DNA from: Typha latifolia
Taxonomy: Eukaryota; Streptophyta; Magnoliopsida; Poales; Typhaceae
Assembly (NCBI GenBank): GCA_019914945.1
Contig: CM034100.1
Location: 14,829,096-14,893,095, forward strand
Direction: 5' to 3'
DNA: 64,000 nt
Position numbers and translations under genes: made by a program. The notes below the pieces were generated by a model that ran no database searches, had not been told where the DNA came from, and was given only the letters and a program-made list of their open reading frames with translations. How positions within the stretch are numbered: the first letter of the stretch is position 1; each line of letters begins with the position of its first letter. Of this stretch, positions 36,451 through 48,111 are shown in pieces.

Positions 36451-36482
36451 TTCTTCTTCTTCTTCTTCTTCTTCTTCTTCTT
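36451..36482. repeat. (TTC)n microsatellite upstream of HSFA1
   Basis: Trinucleotide run in the probable HSFA1 leader or proximal promoter; reads (GAA)n on the HSF sense strand. Confidence 0.9.
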
Positions 36483-39400
36483 CCGTTTTTCTTTTATTTT
36501 TTTCCCTTTTCCTCCAATTCCTGGTTGACTGTGATGTGAGGAATGGATGGGCTTAAAGCACGTACAAGCTGAGACTGCTTTTTGTCAACTGTCCCGGCCC
36601 AAGGGAACTCAGATGGTGGTGTGTTGGTGTAACTCAGTAACTGTAAAGAAGAGATTTCCTTTTGATGCTGACCGAAGGCTGAATGAAACATCTTCTTTTT
36701 CTTTTTTGTTACGACAAGCATGTTTGTTTTGGCAGCGTTCACTCTTTGTTATCTATACAACAACAAAAAAAAAGGCTGCGTTTACTCAAAGAGAGAGGTG
36801 ATTTTTGCTGAAAGAAAGGATTAGATATAGAACAGTTTTCTTTCTTCTTCTTCTTTTTTTTTTTTTTTTTTTTTGAGTGACCAAACAAAAATAAAAAATG
36901 GTTGGAGAAGTTTCAAAGTAAGATTCTACTATGGATTATGGTCCTTTATGCAATTATATGTTGCTAGTTTCTTTAAGGCGATGTTGTTGCAATAGTTTTG
37001 TAATGGGAGATTTAGATTTATAAGGTTATATATGAGTATCCCTAGAATCTCCCGAGAATATCAAAAGTTGGGATAAGTTTGGTCGATTCTTTTATTTCAG
37101 TAAGCATTCTTTTAAATAGAAGGGAGAAACACAAAGATAGAAACTTGAAATTATTAGACCCTTCTAAAACTATTATTCCTTAGGTTTAATCTAACTATTA
37201 TAATTAGAATTTAATTGAGACGATGAATAAACCATTTGAAATTGGCCAAAGATTAATCTACCCTTGTATTCAGAGGGATAAAGACTATTTAACAATAAAT
37301 TATTTGAACCTGAAATATAGCACAACCATATGTCCAGATGAACCATTGTCCAAGAGACTAAAAGGGTGAACGTTTTTTTTTTTTTTTTTTTGAATAATTT
37401 GTCTAAGTTATAAGTTTTAACCTATAACTTATCATTAAGCCTTTCCCAACAAGCTTTGCAATTTGCTCAATTGAGACTATTCGTCTAGGAAATAATAAAT
37501 TTTAACCATTACAAAAGTACTTCTTTGAGAAGTATTATCAACTTCGGCATCTCAGTCATTTAAAAAGCTTCTTACTAGAGGGGGGGAATGAGCACTCAAG
37601 TAGTAAAATGATACTGCACCAATCAATGAAACAGTGAAATTAAGCAGAGAGAAAAAGAAAAGCAGTTACAAGTACCCATATATTTGTGGACTATTTATGC
37701 TTACAACTAGGCTTCTTTTACCACAGTTATTCTAGCTTCGCCCTATCACAAGACCCACAAGTTCCATTTTTTAAAGCTCTTCTAACAGTAAACAAAGGTG
37801 CAGAGTGTGATTTCTATCAATATCAGTGAATATATAAGAAAATATGCAGCAAACAAGTACATACTATTGGCAAGTGCATTAGAATCATACCTCCCCTTGT
37901 TGTCATTCAACTCATTGTAGGTTGCAGGAATTGAATCATTGATGCGCAAAAAAAAAAATAAATAAATAAATAAATAACAAACAAATTTATAGTAAGTATA
38001 GATCCAAAAGGCTGAGTTTTGAGTATATTATAAAATACTTTTTACTCTTACTACAATATCAGGTACCAATATTTTGCACACTGGCTACGTAAGATATGGG
38101 GTTTCCCTGACAATAATAGATTAAAAGATGCTTTAGCACCAACAAAGAAAACGGAGGAAACATTTCGTACCAGATGTGCCAAATAAAATTTTAAAAATCA
38201 TGCACTGCCACAGAGAAGAAGGATTAATTTATCAATATTGAACAATTATAGCTTTCTTACTAGCATGATGATCTCTTCTGCTTCTGTTCAATTAATGCTC
38301 AAGCTATTTGCTTTCTGATGTCATGTATTTACATGTTTACTGAAACTATACAGATGCACTTTCACAATACCATAAAAGAACCACGTTCATATAACCATCA
38401 ATTGCACAAAGAAGAAAACCAACCTATTTTCCTTAGTATTCTGGACTACTGCTCTAACTCCACAAGTAGAATTGCATAATGAGATTGTATACTTGAAACT
38501 TCTGAGCACACATATATAAAGAGCAAATACTGCATTCTTCTTAGTATCTGGAACCACCAAAAATATTTACGATAGTATGATATGAACTTTCACCAAAATA
38601 AGTCCTGAATGATAAGGTCAGCAGCATTAAATTTCATGATAAGTTCACTGTCCCTTCCTCTAACAAACTCTCCAGTACAATAGTAGAATTCTTATTTGAG
38701 CTACAATGGCGTTTGCCCATATCATCTTTAATTAAGCACACAACATGCAGATATATTTCAGTATAAGTCTTCAGATTTTAGACCCATGTTCTAGTGGAAA
38801 AATAAAGTTTCATTTATTAGAGTAATCATTAGTACATGCTTCCAATCTTGAGAAGGTTTTCAGTCAATATATGTCCAAACTTTTAAAAGGAAGAAAAAGG
38901 AGCTTACCTTATGTCTATTGCTTGTTTAGTCATCAATTCGATAAGAAACTGTATTTGTAATAATGGACGACTTGACTTCTCAAGAATATTTTTGGTCCAT
39001 ATAAGTTGAGTCATCATGATGGGGACAAATCTTATCAGCACTTGGATAATGTGTTAGACTGTTGAAGTTTCTTTCTCAGCCACACCAATGTTCCTCTCTC
39101 AACCACATCTAAGTTTTTCGCTCAACCATATCAAAGTTGACCTCGCCCATTTGAATCAACATGCAACAAAGATTGTTCTCGAACTTTGCTTAATATAACT
39201 CACAGATTCTCATCCAAATTAACCTTCATGGCCTATCTGAAACTTCTGAAACATAAACTTACAGAGTACAATCAAAAATAAAGTATCACCACCTCTGAAG
39301 GTCGCTATTCTCAATCCAGAGTTCCTAAAGACAAAGGAGCATATTGTGATGATTAACAAGCATGTGAGTATGTGACGATAACTTTTTCTCCCGATCAAGG

Positions 39401-40299
39401 TCAATTTCCCCAGATTCCTGAAAAACAAGTTCCTTTCTTCCTTCTACTCTAGCCAAATCCAAGATGTACCCACCCCTGCTTCAAGCACAAACTGAATGGC
39501 CCAGCCACTATCCCACTTTTTATCATGTGCTAGCTAGTAGACATGAAATCCCAAAGGACTTGGATCTTCAATGAACACCAACTATGATTACGAGCAGTGA
39601 AGAAGGAGACTGAATTTGGTACTCTAATCCACCAATGACATGAATGTTAGACTTTTCACATAATTCAGCATCCAACTTCGTCGATCAAGATGACCATCTA
39701 AACAATGAACATAAGTATTTATGCAAATTTCTATCACCCATAGAGCAAAGTATCACACCCACTGAATAAGGGGTACAGTTACAAAGACACAAGGGCAATA
39801 AGAGATAAAAATGTTCAAGAACTAAAAATATTAGCAAATGGCAGGATAAGATTGGTAATTTCTTTCTATTTTCTAGTGTTTGTACAAAATCAAATTTAGA
39901 CTACTGAAGTAATTAAGCATCAAGAACAAGAATCCAGATCAACTAATTCCAAACAAACACAGAAAAAAGCAAGACAGCAATTTGCCAATTTCAACAGAAC
40001 AGATAATTCTCAGTCGATTCATCCTGCAACCTTGGTGGAAAGAAGAATTAGGAGAAAAGCCTTTCTCCATGCACCAGAAACCTTCCCACAAATTTATATC
40101 TATTCCTTGGACAAATTTAAGAAAGATATGTAATGATTGGCACGAAAGAGAAGGAAGGATATACACTGTCCAGAAGTCAGAATATCCTACTTATTCAGAT
40201 CCCTCTGATCTTTTTGATCAAGCAGAAGACTGCAAACAATGCCATTTGATTCCTCCAAGAACGAGAACGAATTTTGGTTACTAGAAGTCAGAAGATACT
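36483..40299. other. Intergenic between HSFA1 and ITPK
   Basis: About 3.8 kb of AT-rich DNA. T-homopolymers occur near 36850-36872 and 37373-37390, and an (AAAT)n run at about 37947-37977. No open frame shows family resemblance. The stretch next to 40299 is probably the ITPK 3' untranslated region. Confidence 0.4.
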
Positions 40300-41289
40300 T
40301 CACGCCACATTCTCCATTGCTTTGTCCTCCTTATTCAAAACCTTCCAGAAAAAATCCGTCAGCACTGCCTCATACGATGGCATCTTGGCATACCCCGGGA
40401 AGTAATTGATATCGATCACGAGGTACCGATTCCCGACCCTCACGTCCCTTATCACATCAAAATTGAAGAGGCTAAGCCCCAGTGCTCGCCGCAACCCATG
40501 AGCAATATCGGTAAGGAATCCAAGCGGTGGCATTTCGACCTCATCAAGGCACATTTCTTCCGCCGCCATGGCGCAATCCTGGCTAGGGACGTTGGATACC
40601 TGCGAGAAGGAGAGCGATCTCTCGGTGGTCGACTCCAGCTTATCCTCCGATACATCCGGCAGCGACCGCCGCTTCACACATTTGACGTGGTCTCCGACGA
40701 CGTAGACCTTAAAGATGACCCCGCCATGGTTGACGAATTCTTGAAGCACCAGCGGGGGTTTGAGTTTCCGAAGGCCGTCGCGGTGGAAGATCAGCGACAT
40801 CTTGTGCGATTTCGCGCTGCCGTCGGCGACGAGGGGCTTGGCGATGACGGGGAAGCGGAGAGCGCCACAGACCACCCCGCCGGGGTCGGCGAGGGCGGCG
40901 GAATCGTAGATCACAACCTGACTCGGGATCCCGAAGGTGTCGGATCCGTTCTTTTCGGAGATCTTGATCTCGGAGACGACCTGGAGCATGGAGATGCGGT
41001 TGTGAAGGCGCTCGATGGCGGCGGGGCGATCGAGGACGGGGATCTCCGGGTGGAGAGAGGAGAACGCTGCGAGCTGAGACGTCCAGTGCTCGCCGCAGAG
41101 CTTGTGGAGGACGCAATCGAACGGTCCTTGGTCAATCAACGGGATGGAGGGGTCGATGGGGACGAGATCGATGCCGCGAGATCGAGCCATGGAGAGGAGG
41201 GAGGGCTGGATGAAGCTTTGTTGCTTCTTGGGGGCGAGGGCGTAGCCGATCGAGAACTTTCGAGGTGGCTTCTCCTCCTCTGCCGCCAT
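40300..41289 (-). CDS. ITPK1: Inositol-tetrakisphosphate 1-kinase (ITPK)
   Basis: ATP-grasp kinase that phosphorylates inositol polyphosphates on the route to InsP6 and InsP7, in the cytosol or nucleus (family knowledge). One uninterrupted exon of 329 codons, the usual plant ITPK1-like layout. Seen: N-terminal IGYALAPKK with [42 protein letters not shown]; the ATP-grasp core [39 protein letters not shown] and CVKRRSLPD; then [10 protein letters not shown] and the metal-binding [14 protein letters not shown] content falls along the gene in the 5'-to-3' monocot manner. It reads away from the plus-strand TMEM41-type gene, with 3.6 kb between the starts. Confidence 0.97.
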   Translation of the reverse strand: MAAEEEKPPRKFSIGYALAPKKQQSFIQPSLLSMARSRGIDLVPIDPSIPLIDQGPFDCVLHKLCGEHWTSQLAAFSSLHPEIPVLDRPAAIERLHNRISMLQVVSEIKISEKNGSDTFGIPSQVVIYDSAALADPGGVVCGALRFPVIAKPLVADGSAKSHKMSLIFHRDGLRKLKPPLVLQEFVNHGGVIFKVYVVGDHVKCVKRRSLPDVSEDKLESTTERSLSFSQVSNVPSQDCAMAAEEMCLDEVEMPPLGFLTDIAHGLRRALGLSLFNFDVIRDVRVGNRYLVIDINYFPGYAKMPSYEAVLTDFFWKVLNKEDKAMENVA

Positions 41290-42731
41290 GGCGCATTTGA
41301 GGGGAACAAGACGAGCTCTCGGTTTCTTGGATCGGTCTATTAGGGCTTTAAATCAAGAAAGGGAGGAGGAGGAGGAGGAGGAGAGCAAAACAGACGAGAG
41401 GGAGAAAGGAGGAGAAGCGACGAGGAGTCTCGCGCTTATACCTTGAACCGAGGGATACCATCACTCGCCGGTTATCATACTTCCGTGCGACAACTTGCAT
41501 CTACTACAAACTCACCCCTCCCTCCAATATGTGCATAAAATGAGAAGAACACCTTGGATCAAGTTGGGGGGTGAGCAGAAGCAAGGCCGTTTCGGCGCTC
41601 CGCTTGCGGCGTCAACACGTGTCGTCTCGTGGAGCTGTGGTGCAGTTCGAGGGGTTCGTTTTTGGGTGGAGATAGTACTGGTGCTATGATGTGTCGCGCT
41701 GCACCAAGTGGCAATCCCAAAGCCTCCTCGAGGAGGGGTTTCAATGGATATACATTACTGCTTTTAACCCCCAAAATAAAATAAAATAAAATTTTTTATT
41801 TAAATTTTTTATAATTTAATCCCTTCCATCTGAATCAATATCTATATTTTATTTTTACATTTTACTTGTTCAACTTTATTTTCTACTAAATTTAAGCTTT
41901 GAGGCACCTCATCTTTTGCTTTTCTATTGAGAATAGTTGAGTGGATTGGTTTACTGAAATCTACATAGGTTTTAGAGTATCTGAGAGAAGTTAACATAAC
42001 ATAGTATTAGAAACTCTCCTCTCTTTTTTTTCCTTTATTCTGAAGGTGAAATATGATATTGTGTGAAAAAAAAAATGAGAAAAAAAAAACTATACTCATC
42101 TGAGCAACAACTGTGACAATGGATTGATGGTGCAATCCAAGAAGATGCCAAGAAAATCCAAATGAATATGTCAATATGACTAACTAAAAAAGGTCAAATT
42201 GATGAGACACCATTATCACTAGAATGTAGAGAGTAAGTTCCAAACACAATGTGGGGCCTAATAAAAGCAAAGCATCACTAAGTATAGAACTCAGATCAAT
42301 GAATAACTCTATCCATATGTTTTTATTTTGGGTTATATACAAAATATAATAAAATTATTAAAATACTTAGATTATTTATCTCCGATAAGTTTATCTAATA
42401 ATTATAAATAAATATTTTAGTAATTTGGATGAAAATTTTAATACTCTTATGTTAGTCTGAAGTATATAAACTAATTTGGCACATAAAATTTTAGATAATA
42501 AAGTGATTTTAAATATAAATATAAGAGGGTAAAATATTTTTAGCATTTTTGTTTTTTTAAATATTTAAATATACACTCTCGACTCAAATTGAGATAGAAA
42601 TATGTTTCATAGTGCTTATCAAATTGGCTCCACTCGAATAGTATTAAACTGAAATAAAACAAGCCAAGCTTAATTAATAACTATATAGCTTAGCTTCCAA
42701 ATTACTCTTGTACAACTAGAGATCTTTTCTC

Positions 42732-42776
42732 TTTTATTTTATTTTATTTTATTTTATTTTATTTTATTTTATTTTT
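42732..42776. repeat. (TTTTA)n microsatellite
   Basis: About eight tandem copies of the pentanucleotide, ending in a T run. Confidence 0.9.
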
Positions 42777-43007
42777 TTTGTTTGAAAGGATGGTCTTTTA
42801 TGCCAAGTATGGTGGTCACTACTTGACTTTCTTTGAAATAATTTGCTATCAAACAAGTTTGATTAATTAAAACTATGATAAGCTTCATATAGGCATAGAA
42901 GAGATGCCAAATTCCAATCCACATCTTATCCTTTCTTGCATAGATCCACAAAAGGGGGATCCTTCAATATGCAACTAGAGCAAATGATATAGAAAATTAT
43001 TTCATCT

Positions 43008-43008
<1 letters not shown>

Positions 43009-43042
<34 letters not shown>
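43009..43042. repeat. (TA)n(GT)n compound microsatellite
   Basis: TATATA run passing straight into TGTGTG. Confidence 0.95.
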
Positions 43043-43498
43043 CCTTGCCACCAGCCTAAAATATAAGGCCGGAATTAAAAATATCAAATGGTGACATAAA
43101 ATATTTGGCCCACTTGATTGAGTGTAACACAAACTAAGTCCATAAAAAAATTATAGAGGTCTTCGTTGAGATGGCCTACTTGTAGTTTTTTTTGGAAGAA
43201 TAATTTTGGGTTGAATATATTTTACTTCTCTACTAAAGATTAAAATTATTTTATCTTTAAATTTTTTTAAAAAAAACTATAAAAGAGTGAGATAAAATAA
43301 TTTAGAAAATATATTATCTGAAATTGATGAAATATTCTGCTTTATTTATTCTTTCCGATGCATGTTTGATATTTTTTCAGTAAATAAAAAGTTTTATTTG
43401 TAAATAATAAAATAAAGCTTTATTTATAATATAGTGAAAATATAAACATAAGCTTTATTTGAGATAAATTACAAAGCACTCATTGCAATGCTCTCATA

Positions 43499-43690
43499 GT
43501 AGTACCGGTGTAAACAAGCCGAGCTTGAGAGAATCCAACTCTGATCGAGTTTAGATTGAAATTAATTTCAAGTCTGGCTCTATAATCAAACTTAAATTTG
43601 AAATAATTTTAATTTGAGCTAATTTTAAATTTATTTTAAATTTGAGCCAAGCTCAAGTCAACTCGATTATTTTAATAGCCCTACTAAAAT
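43499..43690. repeat. Dispersed GAGCC-rich repeat, copy 2, with inverted-looking ends
   Basis: Starts TAGTACCGGTGTAAACAAGC and ends CGATTATTTTAATAGCCC plus TACTA. The reverse complement of the end, starting TAGTAGGGCTATTAAAATA, partly matches the start. The inside has GCCGAGCTTGAG and GAGCCAAGCTCAAGTC motifs shared with 31488-31935 and 61015-61165. It could be a short foldback or MITE-type element. Confidence 0.5.
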
Positions 43691-44454
43691 AAACAATGGA
43701 GAAAATATCAATTGAGATATATCATAATTTGGGAATCCAACCTGCCCCTTAAAAAGGACATATATGATCATGTGGGAATGTGCAAATATAATTTTATTTT
43801 TTGCAACATAGGTTATGATAATTTAAACAAAACCCTAATGGAACCACCACCTTGAATTATTTATGAATGGAAAAATAGATCTAACACATGGGAAATGTTT
43901 AGGTGGTCCCTAATTTGGAATGGTGATTTACCATCTATTTTCTCTCCCTTTTTTCATAAAGAGTAGGTAAATTTTTTTGCCAAGGAGGAAAAAATAAATT
44001 AGGTATATTGAGGTTGTCATAATTAAGTTGAAAATTATTGTCGAAGGTGACACCTGGCTACTTAAAAGGAGAAATCGGATGTCTCAACTACTATAAAATA
44101 CTGACTAAGAGATATTACACCGCTAGAAAACACGATAGCTTTCACACTAGAGATATATCTGGATCTCTCTTATTATCGCTATATGAAAAAGAGAGATACA
44201 AATATTAGGAGTTAATTTTAACATAATAATTGTTGACAAAATAGAGAATTTTATTACTTTTAAAAATAAAATATTTAAGATATCTAAAATATTCCTCGTT
44301 TGATTTTAAAGTTTTAAAATTTTACTCGTAATATTATTTTGCATAGAGTTTAATTAGCTCATCTACATAGTTTAATTTAACAGGGTTCGAATAACTATTT
44401 CCAGGATTATATAGATATATATCACAACTATGAGAATAAATAAATTCCACCATC

Positions 44455-44486
<32 letters not shown>

Positions 44487-44904
44487 TAATAATAAAATAT
44501 TTTTTAGTAGAGAAGACAAATAGGGGCAGTTTGGGAATTTCAGATGTTAGTGTGTGAACAAAGCGACGACACCAAGTCATGCGGTACGTCCCTTATCCCT
44601 CCACGTGTCAGATGGGTCCCGCAAAGGTCGTTCTGGTAAACCTTCGGCACCGTATAACAAATTCTTCGCTCATCGTAGAGACAAAGAAATAAGAAAGGAG
44701 AGGAGAGAGTTAAAGAGATGGAGCCAAACTGTTCCAATGCGAATATTCTTTTCCTTATAAACCTGGAAGAGAAGGAAGCGGAGAAGAGAGGGAGAAGAGC
44801 AAGGATTTAGGTGACAAAATTTTCCATCTTCTCCCTTCTCTTGCTCCCTCGAATCGGGTTTCTTTTGCTCTATCTAAGAACCCTAATTTTGAGGGGGAAT
44901 AGAG
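43691..44904. other. Upstream region of the TMEM41-type gene
   Basis: AT-rich, with an (AAT)n run at about 44455-44500. The last 400 bases become GC-richer and GA-rich, consistent with promoter and leader. AACCCTAAT, a telo-box-like motif, occurs near 44880. Confidence 0.45.
44455..44500. repeat. (AAT)n microsatellite
   Basis: Trinucleotide AAT run with one interruption. Confidence 0.95.
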
Positions 44905-47293
44905 ATGGGAAAGTGGAATAAGTTCCCGTTATCGGGGTGGGAGGTGGCTGTGGCGGCTGGAATCGTCGCAAGCTTCGGATTGGGCTTGATGGGGGTGTAT
45001 CTGTCGATGCCGGCTTCGGATTACAGCTTCCTCAAGCTGCCGCGCACCCTGGAGGAGCTCCAAATCCTGAGGTAACGATTTAGGTTTTTCGTCTTTTGAT
45101 CTAAAAGTTGCCTCCTTTACGGGAAACTTTTGGCTTGGGTGAAGTTTTGATTTGGGCTTGTGCTTGACTTATGATTTGGTAATGGAACAGTGCCGATTTA
45201 ATTTCGTAGATGTTCGGAAGTTTGGGATATTTCTATTTACCCGTGGATTTAGGGAAGTTTTGGATATTTAATGGAACAGATCAATGCATACTTTTTTGTT
45301 TTCTTGTCGCAAACCTGCTTGATGCATACTGTTTCCTTGAGGTACTTTTTAGAGATCTTGCGGTTTTTGGCTATTCGGGTACTCAAAACTCAGTTTTTTA
45401 TGCTGGCTAATATTGCTCTGCATCTCGGTCCATGTAATTCGAAATTTGGCATTCTTATGGAGTTATTTGCATAACCTCGTGTATTTGTTCTTATTTGTTG
45501 AGGAGAGGGATGGCATGAATAATATCAAAAGAATATGAAGTTATTTCCATGAGCTCATGTATTTGTTCTTATTTTGGCTGTTGTCAAGCTCGTTTCCATG
45601 TAGATCTGAGTCAATCTAGATTATATTTTGTGTTTAAGCAATTTGAAGTATATTTATTTGTTCCCTTGTCCTCATGTGTTTTCTTGCTTAGCTTTAAGAT
45701 CTGGTAGGTTATACTTCTTTTTTTTCTTAATTTTTTTTTCTGGTAGGTTATACTTAGTATGACCTTTTCATTCCATTCATAGGTATGTTTAACTGCTTGA
45801 GCAAGTTTTTGACCATTTTTATTATCTTAAAGGAGCATCTGATATTGGATTTATTTCTTGTAATATTATATTATGAATTGGATGTCTTTGGGTCAGATAT
45901 ATGCAATGCAAGTTATCATTACTTTGTTTTCTACACTTCTTCTTTTTTCTGTGGATATCTGTATGAGCATAGCTATAATATTTTTTTATTTTATTTATAT
46001 ACCACAAGCCCAGATGATTTGTTTAGCAAGTCCAATATATATGTATTCACTGGACAGCCCTTTCATCATGACCACATTGCAGTACCTATGAATCAGTTCA
46101 GAGCTATGTTTATCTTGGAAAATTTTACTTTCTGCTTGATTTTTATATGCTTCTTTTACAGGGATCATCTTGAGAGCTATACAAGTGATTACACCATTCA
46201 AGTTCTGGTGGGTTACTGCACAGTCTACATTTTTATGCAGACTTTTATGATTCCAGGGACCATTTTTATGTCCCTTCTTGCTGGATCCCTATTTGGAGTT
46301 TTCCGCGGTGTAGCTCTGGTGGTATTTGCTGCCACGGCTGGTGCATCTTCCTGCTATTTCCTGTCAAATTTGATAGGAAGGCCCTTGGTCTTCTCGTTGT
46401 GGCCAGATAAATTGAACTTCTTCCAAGCACAGGTGATCATTACCTGGTATTTGGGTCAACTATATTTTTGAAGTGTTAATTATTATTTCTGTGCGGTGTG
46501 GGTATTTTATAAATGGTATACTTTGGAGTTCCTATTCTTCTTCTCAACAAGTTATCTTATTTGCTCAATCTCTTCGCAAATTTTGCTTGTGCCAGAGAAC
46601 AAAGAGGTTGCTTCTAAACAATTGAAACTTTTGTACAGAAATTTTGCCTTCTAATGTCGATTATCTTTTTAGTAGTTGTAATCCAATTTCTTATTTTAAT
46701 GTTTGTAATGTCTGATTCTGATATAGGTGCATCATAACATAATTATACAAGTCTTATTTTCATTCTGAGATGTCTTTGCATTGATCTTCTACGTTTTGAA
46801 GCTTTATCACATTCTGCTAACAAGGTAAATTACCTTTCCTTTCAGGTGGCCAAAAGAAGAGAGAAGCTGTTGAACTACATGCTTTTCCTGAGGGTCACCC
46901 CTACATTGCCTAACACTTTTATAAACGTTGCTTCACCGATAGTTGACGTACCCTACCATATCTTTCTCTTGGCAACTTCGATTGGGCTCATCCCAGCTGC
47001 CTATGTGACAGTGAGGGTATCATTATTCTTCTTTTTTCATGCGAATTTGCTGGTCAATTCTGATTGCCCTATAAAATCTATTGATTCAAATACTGAATGC
47101 TGTATTTTCTGTTTTATTCTGAATGCAGGCTGGGATTGCTTTGGGAGAGTTGAGATCAGTAGGTGACCTTTATGACTTCCAAGCAATAGTCGCCCTGTTT
47201 TTTATTGGGATTGTCTCTATCACACCTACTCTAATAAGCAAGAGTCAGACAGAAGATAATGGATTGAAGATGACACCCGTAAATGGGAGCTGA
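44905..47293 (+). CDS. TMEM41/VTT-domain membrane protein (DedA-like, SNARE-associated Golgi family)
   Basis: ER/secretory-membrane protein. The animal homologue TMEM41B acts as a lipid scramblase in autophagy and lipid mobilisation; the role here is by homology. Exons 44905-45071, 46162-46432, 46846-47016 and 47129-47293 join in phase to 257 codons. The start MGKWNKFPLSGWEVAV is followed by helix 1 (AAGIVASFGLGLMGVYL). The VTT core includes YCTVYIFMQTFMIPGTIFMS, LAGSLFGVFRGVALV, GASSCYFLSNLIGRPL, FLRVTPTLPNTFINVASP and the end-of-core GELRSVGDLYDF, followed by a last helix and a short polar tail NGLKMTPVNGS. The GTIFM and RVTPTLPN segments are characteristic of the family. It ends convergently to the RBM34-like gene. 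Confidence 0.94.
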
Positions 47294-48111
47294 TTGCTGA
47301 ATTTGTTGGAAGCATTTATTGTACATATTAAGCTTCCTCGTCAACGCAGCATCTTCCACACTGATGCAGCAGTTTCCTCGTATCGCAAGGTAAGCTAGTA
47401 TCGCAAGGTCAGCGTAGTTGGATTAGCGAGTAACTGGATAATCATTTGGGGGCAGGAATGGTTCCAAACTCGCCTGTAAATTTAATTTGCTATCTGAATT
47501 ATGTACTCGTAACTTGATTATTCTCACAATATAGGGAAACTAGGAAGAACATTGTAACATGAAATAAATACATTGAATGTTTTTCATTGAATTTGCTCAT
47601 CAAAGTCAAGAACATATTGTACACTGCCCCACTACAATCCAGTAATTTAGTTGATTCAGGAATTGCTCAGCTTGTTCACTCATGTTTTGATGTTCTTATC
47701 ATCTTGTGCAAGCCTTCCTGAGAAAAGTAACACTGCCTTAAGAAATAAAAGCAGGCTAATACATAACAATCCAATATTTAGCACTTCGACTTGTGCCCAC
47801 TTAGTAACCTGAAATGGAGGTGATGTTATTTCGAGACAGCAATATACAGTATAACTTGATCCGAGCCAATTTAGCCAGTTCAAAATTTTTAATTCCATTT
47901 GACTCAATCCCTAAACTGCCAACGGGAACAGCCTCTATTCAGAATTTCCAAAAGCGAGTACTATTTTAGTGGAGTCCCAACGAAATGTTACAAAGATGTC
48001 ATAAGATTTAACCCCTAAAATAATTCCAGCAGCCTATGAAATAAACTCCAGCGAAGGTGATTAGCAAAAAGTCACTGTCTACAGTGAGATACTACCATCA
48101 GGCATCTAGTT
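47294..48111. other. Convergent 3' flanks of the TMEM41-type and RBM34-like genes
   Basis: No gene seen. A short duplication (TATCGCAAGGT, twice near 47382-47410) lies just past the plus-strand stop. Confidence 0.5.

Larger units (their letters stand above)
41290..43498. other. Intergenic upstream of ITPK
   Basis: The first 450 bases are the GC-richer ITPK leader or promoter. The rest is AT-rich with a TTTTA pentanucleotide run (about 42732-42776) and a compound (TA)n(GT)n run (43009-43042). No gene seen. Confidence 0.45.

Noticed and set aside
39982..40284. 100-codon plus-strand frame 3' of ITPK
   Set aside because: Lies antisense in the probable ITPK 3' untranslated region and shows no known motif.
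40498..41343. 281-codon plus-strand frame opposite ITPK
   Set aside because: Antisense shadow of the GC-rich ITPK exon; its residues show no family features.
45785..46471. 228-codon frame in the TMEM41-type gene
   Set aside because: It reads through intron 1 into exon 2; the intron part is Phe/Tyr-rich AT translation and splice sites remove it.
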